DNA of 38,230 nt from Clostridia bacterium (GTDB lineage Bacteria; Bacillota; Clostridia; UBA1212): contig JAGAKK010000074.1 of assembly GCA_017625675.1 (NCBI GenBank), positions 1 to 38,230 of the forward strand. Reading direction: 5' to 3'. The position numbers were made by a program, and so were the translations under genes. Below are positions 1 to 8,622 of this stretch, piece by piece. A model generated the notes under the pieces. The model ran no database searches. It saw only the letters and a list, made by a program, of their open reading frames with translations, and was not told the DNA's origin. Positions within the stretch are counted from its first letter, which is position 1; the number at the start of each line of letters is the position of its first letter.

Positions 1-374
1 ACGACGTTGTTCAAGCCGTAGTCAACAGAGTATTCTTTCATGGTATAGGCATCATTGGCAAGACCGGCAGCGGTCATAGAGAGATCCGCCATCAGCTTAA
101 CTGTCACATATCCGTAGTTGAACATAGAGCCGCTGTCCAGCTTTTCGAACACCTGATCCATATCGTCCCAGTCGTAGACCTCTCGAACCCAGGTGCCGCC
201 CTCCCAATATCCTCTACCACCTAAAAAGTAGCCGTGCTCATAGTTAGGATCTTCGGCATAGATATCCGACTCCTCCACCGCAAAGACGGGGATCGCTGCC
301 GAGGGTAAGAGGCCTACCAGCATCACCACAGCCAATATCATACTTAAAATTCGCTTTATTCCTTTATGTTTCAT
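1..374 (-). CDS. Secreted protein, N-terminal part only (3' end outside window)
   Basis: The reading frame opens at ATG 374 and is still open at the window edge, giving about 124 residues. It is preceded by a good ribosome site (AAAGGAG, about 9 nt upstream). The first 32 residues form a typical Gram-positive signal peptide: MKHKGIKR, then a hydrophobic core ending VFA before VEESD. The mature part is acidic and aromatic-rich with no motif I recognise. By context (the next gene is a secreted dockerin protein) it is probably an exported protein of the same type, but its C-terminus is not visible. Function unknown. Confidence 0.8.
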   Translation of the reverse strand, partial: MKHKGIKRILSMILAVVMLVGLLPSAAIPVFAVEESDIYAEDPNYEHGYFLGGRGYWEGGTWVREVYDWDDMDQVFEKLDSGSMFNYGYVTVKLMADLSMTAAGLANDAYTMKEYSVDYGLNNV

Positions 375-646
375 CGTTTCTTACTCCTTTTCAGAAGTTT
401 TATTTGCTCGGCAGTTTGTAAGTCGCTTTCTCCCGCTGCCGAACGACCGGGAGACACATGGACGTTTCCTGTTATGCAGAAAAACGGTTTGGGTTTCATT
501 TTTTAATCGCTGCCACCGCTTTTTGTATTACATACGGCAACGCCTTCCTTCTTCAAAAAAACATTGAAGTTTTCCTTTTCATCAGTAATGAACAGCAATA
601 CAGGGAGGCGGCATTGAAGATAAATACAAAGAATTAAGAAAACTTT
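375..646 (-). promoter_or_regulatory. Intergenic leader with a possible H-type pseudoknot
   Basis: Between the dockerin gene and the partial secreted-protein gene. On the - strand two stems interleave: CTCCCG (453-448) can pair with CGGGAG (435-430), and CGGCAG (441-436), lying in its loop, can pair with CTGCCG (414-409). The second pairing ends about 35 nt before the start codon. Two interleaved 6-bp stems are the geometry of an H-type pseudoknot, as in some riboswitches. I cannot match the leader to a known class. Confidence 0.35.
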
Positions 647-3600
647 TTACCACAAAGGATTTCCGTTAATGTGTGCAAAAACTTTCTTCTTATCAGTCGC
701 ATTTACATTGCCGTCGCCGTTAATGTCACCAACCAGAAATTCATAGCCGGTAAGCGCCTTTGACTGGTCGTTGATATGCGCAAAAATCTTTTTCTTGTCG
801 GTTGCATTTACGTTGCCGTCACCGTTAATGTCGCCGAGAAGGTGTATCTTCACGTTCTGCAGAACGTCGTCCGCCCCCACGGTCACTGTGTACTCCCTGG
901 TAACGTGGTCTTCTTTTGAAACTCTCAGGGTGTACGTGCCTGCCACAACCTTAGCAAACTTGTAGCTTACGGCATTTCCTTTAACGACAGTTTCGTAGCT
1001 TGGCAAATTGGCGCCGCTCTTATAGAGCTGTACGGTTACGTCTGCGTATGCATCTTTAAAACTGGTAATATGTCCGCTGACGGAACTTGTCTGCGCCGGA
1101 TATAATGCAGGCTCTGTAAAGGTGTAATACAGATACAAAACGCTGCCGTCACGGTTTACGTAGATATCACCTGCTACCTGCTCGCCATCTAAGTACACAG
1201 AGGTATCAGAGGCAAACTTACATACGTTTGCGCTTTCCAGCTTCGAAGGTATTACCTTTATCTCAACCTTATACTGCACGCCTTCAACAAAAGCGTCTGT
1301 AGTCTCCAGTTGATTACCTTCAATGTCAAACCACACAATTCCGTTGCTTCCTGCATAATCCGGGTCAATCTGATATACTTCAGGGTAAGCCACGGTCATA
1401 CTGTAGTCAGGAGTCTGTCCTGCCTCAGGAGCATCCAGATCGTATAGCATTACCGTGGAAACGGTCTTGGGCTGACATTGGAAACTCGCCGTGATAGTCT
1501 GCCCGTAAAGTCCGGAAGAACCACTAGTGTTTCCTTCAGCTCCGTATCCGTTTACAGAGGCTGTAAAGAGCATCTCATAATACTTGTTATGATAGAAACT
1601 ATAGCCGTCCTCAGTCTTAAGATATACATTGATCTGATATTCGTGACCGGGGATAAAAGTCTCGTGATCATAGACCCAGTCCCCTTTGGTCAGGTCATAC
1701 CAACCTATACCGTTTTTAATATAAGGCCACTTAGCCGGAGGGTTAGCCCAATAGGCATCATAAGAAGAATTCTTGGCGGTATCTATATAGTAACCACTGC
1801 CGCGAACGGTAGCAGAATACGTAGGCTTTTCCCCTGCAACAGGCTCAATTACGTTATCTATTACAATGTTCTCAATGACGCTGTCGTTACATTCTCCGAA
1901 GATATATTCTACGGTAATGTACTTTGACGCATCCTTATTGTACGTTTTCTCTGCCGTAGCATATTCGCCGTTTACCTTTGCCCAGAGATTTGGCATGGTG
2001 TAGTTGTACGTTGCGAATACGTTATCTCCTGTCGCGAAAAGATCAACACTGAACTTGTAAAATTTTCCCGCAACGAAGGTTCCGGTATTGTCTATCAGCG
2101 ACCAACCATCCACACCGTTATCGGATACGAACCAATAGCGTCCGTTATTCATTTCGCCAAGCGCTTTATATGCAGAACTGTCACAAGAAACAGTGTATTT
2201 AGGGGTTTCTCCTTCTTTAGGCGCTGTGACGGTAATACCTACGTCACAGATATCTTTTCTGTAATCACATATATCACAGTGTAAATCATTATCCCCATCC
2301 TCGTGAGGACGAAGTCTTGTGGTTTTTTCGCAACCGGTGCCTACGCACTGCAGAAAATGTCCGTTAACTCTTCTGCTCAGAAGACCCGGATAAGGATTTT
2401 CACGGGTTGTCAGATAATCCTTAAAATATTGATAATTGTGCTTTGCATTAAGTGTTACGTCCACAGTCTGTATTTCATTGCCCTCTTCATCGGAAATGAA
2501 ACAGCAGAACGTATATTCATTGTAACAGGAATCTTCAGGCGCAATAATATCCAGCGTAGGGCCGTTATAATTTTCGCCGGGCTCAGGATACTTTAAAGGC
2601 ACGTAGGTAAGCACACCGCTTACGTATTGCTTTCTGCACCAGGTATAAGTAAGCTCGCTTTCACCTACGGCTTCCACAGTAAAGTGGGCAATATTGCTCT
2701 CGTCATAAGTTTCGTCTGCGCTTCGCACGTAAGCGCTTTTACAATCCTTCGGCTGCTTCGTTACAAAAATACCGGTAATTTCGTAGTCACAGATATCACA
2801 GATTTTGTCCCCGTTGTCATCCTCGTGGGCTCGAAAACCGGAATCCTTTTCTCTGCAGCAGTCACCTACACATTGAAGCACGTGACCCTGGTTATTTCTG
2901 GAAACTCCTGCATAAGGGGTTTCGTGAGTCTTCCAATATTTATAATACTGATAATTGTGTCTTGCTTTAAGCACAACGTCCACAGTACGTATTTCATTGC
3001 CCTCTTCATCGGAAATAAGACAGGCGTACGTATACTCATTGCAACAAGAATCTTCAGGTACGATAAGCTTTAATGTAGGGCCGTCATAGCATTCTCCGGG
3101 CTGAGGGTACTTCAAAGGCACGTAGGTAAGAACACCGCTTACGTATTGCTTTCTGCACCAGGTGTAGGTAAGCTCACTGTTACCGTAAGCCTTGACAGTG
3201 AATTGAGCGATATTGCTATCGTCATAGGATTCATAAGAACTGGATACGTAAGCGTTTTTATTGTCCTTAGGCTGTTTAACAATTACAATATCTGCATTTT
3301 TGTTATAGCCACACACTGTACAGGTACCATAGGTATCATAAGTATGGGTGTTCCTGCTTGTGTAGTGCTCAGAGTCATCACAATAAACACACTTTTTCCA
3401 ATGGTAGGAATTGCTCCAGGTCCAGTCGGATTCAGGTCTTGGGTTATGAGTGCTTTCCGAATCCGTATGATACTCGTCAAAGTGCTCATTCCAATGCTCG
3501 CTCTCAATACATACCCAATCGGAACAATCACAGCCCTCAAAGTTTGCGCGATCCTCGCAGCAGGTAAGACACAATCCGCAATCATCACATATTCCTACGC

Positions 3601-4531
3601 ACTCAGAGCAAAATTCTCCGCAGAGTTCACATATATCAGCGCAATTGGAACACGAATTACACTCAGGGCAAACCGTGACGCAATTGCTGCACATATTACA
3701 GTTTTCACACATAGCATCGGCGCAGGAGCTGCACAGCTCACCGCAGCCCTCACAGATGGTTGCATCATTGTCACAAGCCTCACAACCGGGGCAATGATAA
3801 CCGTCGCTCACCCCACAGGCAATGCAAAGCTCATGGGAATCGCACACCTCCGCACAGGCTGCGCAAATCTGACATTCTTCACATTTTACTCCGCCGCTGT
3901 CGCCGTAGCATTCGTTACATTCGGGGCAATGGAGGCCTTCTGAAACAGAGCATTCATCACAGATAATTTTTCCTTCTTCAGCGGAACAATACTCGCAGGT
4001 CGGAACACAGTTCGTACAGCGCAGACACTCCTCGCACCAGCCCTGAATTTCAAAATAACAACCACCGCACTCCGGACAATGGCCTTCATCATTTGCGGCG
4101 CAATCCTCACACAAAAGTCCCTTTCCAAGGTTTACGGAACATTCATCGCACATATCTTTACATGCTTCACAGGCTCCGCACTGGCTACACCAGCTCAGCG
4201 TTGCAAGGTAACAGCTGTCGCAGTCAGGACAGTGGCTACCCTTGTCAATGCCGCAATCAACACACATAGTATCGCCTGTGTCTTCATTAGAGCATCCGTC
4301 ACAAATCTCACTTCCGCTGCAACCGGTACACACGCCGCATTGAATACAAAGATCAACACAATCTTTACACTGGTAGCACTCACTGCAATAGGGCTCTCCG
4401 TCGATCCATTCGTTGCAGTCGGGGCAGGTATGTCCTGCGTGAACGTGCATTTCCGGCAACGGCATTATGCTGATGGCCATAACAAGAGCCAACAGTATTG
4501 TCAGAAAATTTTTTGAGGAATTGCGTTTCAT
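647..4531 (-). CDS. Secreted Cys-rich protein with C-terminal type I dockerin
   Basis: 1294 residues, start ATG with a GGGAGG site. Signal peptide at about residues 1-32. Residues about 36-345 hold roughly 70 cysteines, nearly all in CxxC pairs, in units of about 55 residues that repeat HCPxC..C and WCxxCxxC. Two long repeats follow (about 410-585 and 585-760, each opening with a KQPKD segment and ending with HxxDxxxDxxCDICDY). Further beta-sandwich-like segments follow, then a carboxypeptidase-regulatory/CnaB-like domain (about 1150-1220). The last 70 residues are a canonical dockerin: two copies of DINGDGNVNATDKKK, with calcium-loop residues intact. Dockerins bind cohesins, so this protein should attach to a scaffold outside the cell. 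The Cys-rich part may bind metal or be disulfide-linked; that is inference. No catalytic domain seen. Confidence 0.9.
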   Translation of the reverse strand: MKRNSSKNFLTILLALVMAISIMPLPEMHVHAGHTCPDCNEWIDGEPYCSECYQCKDCVDLCIQCGVCTGCSGSEICDGCSNEDTGDTMCVDCGIDKGSHCPDCDSCYLATLSWCSQCGACEACKDMCDECSVNLGKGLLCEDCAANDEGHCPECGGCYFEIQGWCEECLRCTNCVPTCEYCSAEEGKIICDECSVSEGLHCPECNECYGDSGGVKCEECQICAACAEVCDSHELCIACGVSDGYHCPGCEACDNDATICEGCGELCSSCADAMCENCNMCSNCVTVCPECNSCSNCADICELCGEFCSECVGICDDCGLCLTCCEDRANFEGCDCSDWVCIESEHWNEHFDEYHTDSESTHNPRPESDWTWSNSYHWKKCVYCDDSEHYTSRNTHTYDTYGTCTVCGYNKNADIVIVKQPKDNKNAYVSSSYESYDDSNIAQFTVKAYGNSELTYTWCRKQYVSGVLTYVPLKYPQPGECYDGPTLKLIVPEDSCCNEYTYACLISDEEGNEIRTVDVVLKARHNYQYYKYWKTHETPYAGVSRNNQGHVLQCVGDCCREKDSGFRAHEDDNGDKICDICDYEITGIFVTKQPKDCKSAYVRSADETYDESNIAHFTVEAVGESELTYTWCRKQYVSGVLTYVPLKYPEPGENYNGPTLDIIAPEDSCYNEYTFCCFISDEEGNEIQTVDVTLNAKHNYQYFKDYLTTRENPYPGLLSRRVNGHFLQCVGTGCEKTTRLRPHEDGDNDLHCDICDYRKDICDVGITVTAPKEGETPKYTVSCDSSAYKALGEMNNGRYWFVSDNGVDGWSLIDNTGTFVAGKFYKFSVDLFATGDNVFATYNYTMPNLWAKVNGEYATAEKTYNKDASKYITVEYIFGECNDSVIENIVIDNVIEPVAGEKPTYSATVRGSGYYIDTAKNSSYDAYWANPPAKWPYIKNGIGWYDLTKGDWVYDHETFIPGHEYQINVYLKTEDGYSFYHNKYYEMLFTASVNGYGAEGNTSGSSGLYGQTITASFQCQPKTVSTVMLYDLDAPEAGQTPDYSMTVAYPEVYQIDPDYAGSNGIVWFDIEGNQLETTDAFVEGVQYKVEIKVIPSKLESANVCKFASDTSVYLDGEQVAGDIYVNRDGSVLYLYYTFTEPALYPAQTSSVSGHITSFKDAYADVTVQLYKSGANLPSYETVVKGNAVSYKFAKVVAGTYTLRVSKEDHVTREYTVTVGADDVLQNVKIHLLGDINGDGNVNATDKKKIFAHINDQSKALTGYEFLVGDINGDGNVNATDKKKVFAHINGNPLW

Positions 4532-4581
4532 ATTTGACCTCCCTTGGATGTTTTTCGCTTTAGATATATGTACAGTTATCC

Positions 4582-4610
4582 TTGACTAATTTAATATTTA
4601 CGTGTAATAT
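4582..4610 (+). promoter_or_regulatory. Sigma-A type promoter facing the solute-binding protein gene
   Basis: TTGACT at 4582-4587, 17-nt spacer, TAATAT at 4605-4610. It would give a leader of about 270 nt before the ATG at 4888. Confidence 0.55.
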
Positions 4611-4791
4611 ATATTAAAGAAAACAGTAAGGCGGAGCTCTGTGTTCGTTGGCGCGTTGACAGAGTTCTTTGTGCAGTTTTTTACATTCTGCATAAAGGGG
4701 TACCTTACACGGATTTGATGACAAAGGCTAAAACTATACCCTCCTTAGATTACCCTTCATTTAAATAATAACGATTTCTTGTCTTTTTACA

Positions 4792-4862
4792 CCACCCCAA
4801 ACCTTTGATACGGGTGGGAACTGTGCATTTTTTCCGAAAAAAGGGTGGGAAATCGGGTGGGA
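4792..4862 (+). promoter_or_regulatory. Cluster of GGGTGGGA sites, candidate operator
   Basis: Direct copies of GGGTGGGA start at 4812, 4843 and 4855, and an inverted half-site CCACCC lies at 4792. The cluster ends 25 bp before the start codon of the solute-binding protein gene. Repeats at this position suggest a regulator binding site, possibly for the LuxR-type protein encoded two genes on; that link is inference. A leader RNA structure is the alternative. Confidence 0.35.
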
Positions 4863-4887
4863 ATTTACACTCATTGGAGGAATAAAT

Positions 4888-6249
4888 ATGAAAAAAATTA
4901 TTTTGACTATTTTGGCATTGTTTATTTTGATTGCACCTGCTTCAGGCTGCAAAGATAAAACCATGCCTAATCCTGAAAACCCCGTTACGTTGAACATCTG
5001 GCACGTATACGGAAGTCAGACTAAATCACCTTTAAACGACGTAATTGACGAGTTTAACAGCACAGTAGGAAAAGACAACGGAATTACGATCAACGTTATT
5101 TCTGTTACCAGTTCATCGGCAATTGATAAAGCCCTGTACTCCTCTGCTAACGGCGAACCCGGCGCAGAAAACATGCCGGATCTTTTTACCGCCTACCCCA
5201 GAGTTGCCGAAATAGTCGGAAAAGAAAAATTACTTCACTGGAATGACTATTTTACAGAAAAAGAGCTTTCTGTTTTTAAAGAGGACTTTTTGTCAGAAGG
5301 CTATTTTGACGATTCTCTGTTAATGCTCCCCATTGCCAAATCTACAGAAGCATTTTATCTGAACAAGACCCTGTTTGACCGTTTCAGCAAAGACTCAGGT
5401 GTTTCCACGGACGAACTCACCACCTTTGACGGACTTTTCGAGGTTTCACGGAAATACTACGATTGGTCAGAGGGGCAGAATTTCATGCAAATTAACGATT
5501 ACTACAACTATGCGTATATTGGTATGAAAATGTACGGAAGCGAGTTTGTGAGAAACGGCAGACTCCGCCTTGACGACCAGAATTTTGAAAAAATATGGAC
5601 ACCTTTAGCAGAAACTGCAATCTACGGAGGTATATGCCTTGAAGACGGTTATGCGGCAGCACGCTGGAAAACAGCAGAAGTTATCGCAAACACAGGTTCA
5701 ACAGCAGACGTTTTATATCAGCCCACAGAAGTAATCTGGGCAGATAACACCTCAGAACCGATAACCGCGATTGCGCTCCCCTACCCGAAATTTACAGAAA
5801 ATAATCCGGGAGTTATTTACCGCGGAGGAGGTCTTTTTGCCGTTAAAAGTGATAATGAAAGAAAGAATCAGGCGGCATATATATTCGCCAAATGGCTTAC
5901 CCAAAAAGAAAACAGCATTGATTTTGTTACACGCGCAGGCTATTTGCCTGTAACCGATGACGCATTTGAGGTTATTTTTGAAGACATCAACGTTGTTGAA
6001 AACAAAAACTATCACAGTGTTTACAAGGCTGTAAATAAAATGACGGAAGAGTATACGTTTTATTCATTGCCGCTATACAGCAACGCCTCCGATATACAAC
6101 TTAACTTTGAACAGAACGTTAAAAACGTGTTGAAATCTGCCCACAATCAATATATAAAACGTGTTAACAGCGGGGAAGATGCCGACACTGTATTAAATGA
6201 ACTTGTTGAACAGTCGCTGATTGAGATCAGAAACATATCAGCAGACTAA
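4888..6249 (+). CDS. ABC-type extracellular solute-binding lipoprotein
   Basis: 453 residues with a strong GGAGG site 7 nt before ATG. Lipoprotein signal: hydrophobic stretch, then lipobox PASGC with the lipidated Cys at residue 21. The start of the mature domain (VTLNIWHVYG) and the later IYRGGGLFAVKSD segment are typical of family 1 (sugar-type) solute-binding proteins. Only 18 bp separate it from the downstream regulator, so the two are co-transcribed. No permease or ATPase genes accompany it. It may therefore act as a ligand sensor for the membrane regulator, or serve permeases encoded elsewhere. The ligand cannot be read from sequence; a carbohydrate is most likely by family. Confidence 0.85.
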   Translation: MKKIILTILALFILIAPASGCKDKTMPNPENPVTLNIWHVYGSQTKSPLNDVIDEFNSTVGKDNGITINVISVTSSSAIDKALYSSANGEPGAENMPDLFTAYPRVAEIVGKEKLLHWNDYFTEKELSVFKEDFLSEGYFDDSLLMLPIAKSTEAFYLNKTLFDRFSKDSGVSTDELTTFDGLFEVSRKYYDWSEGQNFMQINDYYNYAYIGMKMYGSEFVRNGRLRLDDQNFEKIWTPLAETAIYGGICLEDGYAAARWKTAEVIANTGSTADVLYQPTEVIWADNTSEPITAIALPYPKFTENNPGVIYRGGGLFAVKSDNERKNQAAYIFAKWLTQKENSIDFVTRAGYLPVTDDAFEVIFEDINVVENKNYHSVYKAVNKMTEEYTFYSLPLYSNASDIQLNFEQNVKNVLKSAHNQYIKRVNSGEDADTVLNELVEQSLIEIRNISAD

Positions 6250-6267
6250 TTCTATCGAGGGTGCTTT

Positions 6268-7926
6268 ATGAAAATTGCTAATTTCTTTAACATCGGGAAA
6301 CTGATTAAACAGCTGAATAAGAGCGAAGTATCTATGCGCAGACGTTTTATCGTATATATCGTTTCTGCAATAATATTAGTTGTTGTGTTGATTTTGTTAT
6401 TGCTGAATATTTTTGGCATTATGAACCCCACAAACAAACAATTTATGGATATTTTAGATGCTCAACTGCTTTCCTACTCTGACAACATTGAGCAAGACTA
6501 TGACAGACTTGCGGCATACGCTATCTCTTTTTCAAATCAGCTGGAGAGAGAGATACAAGACTATTTAACAGAAAATAATATGTCCTTTGAAGACCTTAAA
6601 GACAACGGCGAAATGCTTTCATCACTTCAGAATGAATTGTATGATACCGTCTATCTCAACATGCAGCTCTCCCCTTCCAGCGGAGCATTCTATATATTAG
6701 ACACCACAGTAAACAGCAATTCATCCACTCCGCTGTATAACGGCATATATTTAAAATACGTCAACTTGTATTCAAACAGTACCGTAAATAACAGCATTAC
6801 GTTATACAGAGGCTCCTACACAACAGGAAAGGAAAACGGGCTGACCTTTCACAGCGGTTGGCAAAACGAAATAAAAACCAATTTTTTCGATAACTGTAAT
6901 TCAGATTTTGCCAACACGACACACTACATTCTCAGCCCGACTGTTGAAATTCCGGACACCTGGGAAAAATCAAGATACGTTTACGTACCAATAAGAGATA
7001 TAAAGAAAAACATTATCGGTGTTTGCGGCTTTGAAGTAAATAACCTGTATTTTCAATTGACGGAAAAGTCAAGTAACACCAAATTAGGACAGCCGATCGG
7101 AGCGTTGCTTGATACTGACAACGGCTCCTATTTCGGGCAGTTTGACACAAATAAATACAATACGAATACGTTAAGTGTATCTGAAAAGAATGATTTTACA
7201 ATTTTTGATTTCGGAAACGATAAGTGTATAGGAAAAACAAAAACCGTAAAGCTGGGCAAGGATACCTTTACGGTAGCTCTTATGATTACCGAAGCACAAT
7301 TTAACGACTATATAAACAAAGGTCAATTAAAAACAGCGGGGGTAATGTTTCTTGTCCTTCTTATAGCCATTGCATACTGTTTGTTTATCAGCAAAAAATA
7401 TATGGCGCCCATTCTCAGAAAAATAGAGCAAGTAAAATCAAACGAGGCGCTTGACAGTCAACTGAAAATCCGCGAAATTGACGACCTTTTTGACTTTCTT
7501 GCAGAAAGAGACCTTGAACATGAATCTAAATTAAACGAGCTGGAGACTGCGAAAAAAGCAGCAGAGGAAGAAGCTCTCCGAACAAGAGAAGCATACGAAA
7601 AAGCCCTTGAGGAATATGAACTGGCGCAAAGCGAGATCGTTCAGCTTTCGGATGACAAAAAAAAGGAGATCATACTTGAAGATTATGAGTTTTTCATCTG
7701 CAATCTGAAAACTCTCACGCCAACGGAATACCGTGTGTATGAGCTGTATCTTGAAGGCAAAACCGCAACAGAAATAGCATCCATTTTAGGAATCACAACG
7801 AATACGATGAAGTACCACAACAGAAACATCTACAGTAAACTCGGTATTTCCTCGCGAAAACAATTAATCCAATTTGCAACGCTCAAGCAACATCAGGACA
7901 AAAAAAAGAATTCTGACAACCAATAA
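6268..7926 (+). CDS. Membrane-anchored LuxR-type transcriptional regulator
   Basis: 552 residues. A cytoplasmic N-tail is followed by TM1 (about 26-50), a large extracytoplasmic domain (about 51-350, Cache/PAS-like in size), TM2 (about 356-374), a Glu/Lys/Ala-rich coiled coil (about 410-475) and a C-terminal LuxR/GerE helix-turn-helix (about 485-540). The last includes LTPTEYRVYELYLEGKTATE and an LGIS(S)RKQL recognition-helix region. This is a one-component sensor that would bind DNA from the membrane. It directly follows a solute-binding lipoprotein gene, so the pair probably senses an extracellular ligand and controls transcription. No kinase or receiver domain is seen. The start is supported by a weak GAGGG site; a Met a few codons in is possible. 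Confidence 0.85.
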   Translation: MKIANFFNIGKLIKQLNKSEVSMRRRFIVYIVSAIILVVVLILLLLNIFGIMNPTNKQFMDILDAQLLSYSDNIEQDYDRLAAYAISFSNQLEREIQDYLTENNMSFEDLKDNGEMLSSLQNELYDTVYLNMQLSPSSGAFYILDTTVNSNSSTPLYNGIYLKYVNLYSNSTVNNSITLYRGSYTTGKENGLTFHSGWQNEIKTNFFDNCNSDFANTTHYILSPTVEIPDTWEKSRYVYVPIRDIKKNIIGVCGFEVNNLYFQLTEKSSNTKLGQPIGALLDTDNGSYFGQFDTNKYNTNTLSVSEKNDFTIFDFGNDKCIGKTKTVKLGKDTFTVALMITEAQFNDYINKGQLKTAGVMFLVLLIAIAYCLFISKKYMAPILRKIEQVKSNEALDSQLKIREIDDLFDFLAERDLEHESKLNELETAKKAAEEEALRTREAYEKALEEYELAQSEIVQLSDDKKKEIILEDYEFFICNLKTLTPTEYRVYELYLEGKTATEIASILGITTNTMKYHNRNIYSKLGISSRKQLIQFATLKQHQDKKKNSDNQ

Positions 7927-7943
7927 TTTGCTTAATTCAAAAC

Positions 7944-7972
7944 GGCCCGGACCTTACGAAAAAGCCCGGGCC
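7944..7972. terminator. Hairpin between convergent genes
   Basis: GGCCCGG (7944-7950) pairs with CCGGGCC (7966-7972). It lies just after the LuxR-type gene and before the convergent iorB end. It has no perfect U-tract, but GTTTTG follows on the - strand. Probably ends transcription in both directions together with the next palindrome. Confidence 0.55.
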
Positions 7973-7989
7973 TTATCATTTACAAAAAA

Positions 7990-8018
7990 ACGTGACAGGG
8001 GGCTGCCCCCTGTCACGT
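7990..8018. terminator. Perfect palindrome, bidirectional terminator or REP-like element
   Basis: ACGTGACAGGGGGC and GCCCCCTGTCACGT form a 13-bp perfect stem with a 3-nt loop, flanked by seven A on the left and TTTT on the right. It therefore looks like a terminator on either strand. The core resembles the TGAGTCAGGG palindromes elsewhere in the window. Confidence 0.7.
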
Positions 8019-8022
8019 TTTA

Positions 8023-8604
8023 TCAGCCTTCAAGACCTTTCTTGAAGGCCTTTTCATTGATCTCATAGAACTTTGAAGGAACCACAGCCTTCAGGGCATC
8101 CATCCACAAAGCCTGATCTACACCCTCAACCATTGACGCCAGAACGCCGCAAAGCACGATATTAACGGCCTTGGCGCTGCCACACTCCTCTGCCGCTTTA
8201 AGAGCGTCAAGAGCCTTTACAGAGGCACCTGAGCCTTCAAGAGCTTTAAGAGCATTGTCAGGGTAAGTAGTTCTTCCAAGAACAACGGTCATAGGGTTGA
8301 TCTGCTGTGTAGAAGTGATAAGAGCGCCGCCTTTTTTAAGGTAAGGAAGCCACCTTACAGCCTCAGCAAGCTCGAAAGAAAGCATCACGTCAGCCTGCGC
8401 CTCATCAATTACGGGAGATGCCACGCTGTCGCCTATCTTTACGCAGGTAACAACGCTGCCGCCTCTCTGGGACATTCCGTGAACCTCGGAAACCTTAACG
8501 TCCTTTCCTGCCAGCATTGCCGCCATACCCAGAAACTTAGAAGCAAGGAGTGTTCCCTGTCCGCCAACGCCTACGATAAGAATATTTATATTGTCAAAAT
8601 TCAT
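8023..8604 (-). CDS. iorB: Indolepyruvate ferredoxin oxidoreductase, beta subunit
   Basis: 193 residues. Belongs to the pyruvate/ketoisovalerate oxidoreductase gamma-type fold, with N-terminal GVGGQGTLLAS and the conserved HGMSQRGGSVVT segment. With IorA it forms the enzyme that oxidatively decarboxylates aryl pyruvates (from aromatic amino acids) to aryl-acetyl-CoA, passing electrons to ferredoxin in the cytoplasm. It lies 18 bp downstream of iorA and is surely co-transcribed. Length is normal for the family. Start ATG with a GGAGG site 7 nt upstream. Confidence 0.93.
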   Translation of the reverse strand: MNFDNINILIVGVGGQGTLLASKFLGMAAMLAGKDVKVSEVHGMSQRGGSVVTCVKIGDSVASPVIDEAQADVMLSFELAEAVRWLPYLKKGGALITSTQQINPMTVVLGRTTYPDNALKALEGSGASVKALDALKAAEECGSAKAVNIVLCGVLASMVEGVDQALWMDALKAVVPSKFYEINEKAFKKGLEG

Positions 8605-8622
8605 ATTGCAAACCTCCCTTGA

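Larger units (their letters stand above)
4532..4887. other. Divergent intergenic region
   Basis: 356 bp between the dockerin gene (-) and the solute-binding protein gene (+). It holds a + strand promoter (4582-4610), a hairpin GAGCTCTGT...ACAGAGTTC (about 4635-4665) in what would be the leader, and a cluster of GGGTGGGA repeats next to the + gene. No convincing ORF. Confidence 0.6.

Noticed and set aside
375..560. Cyclic di-GMP or cobalamin riboswitch before the partial secreted-protein gene
   Set aside because: The conserved blocks of these classes are not present; only the pseudoknot geometry remains.
3146..3943. 265-codon + strand frame over the dockerin gene
   Set aside because: It is the antisense of the Cys-rich and repeat coding region; no ribosome site or family likeness, and the - strand gene is clear.
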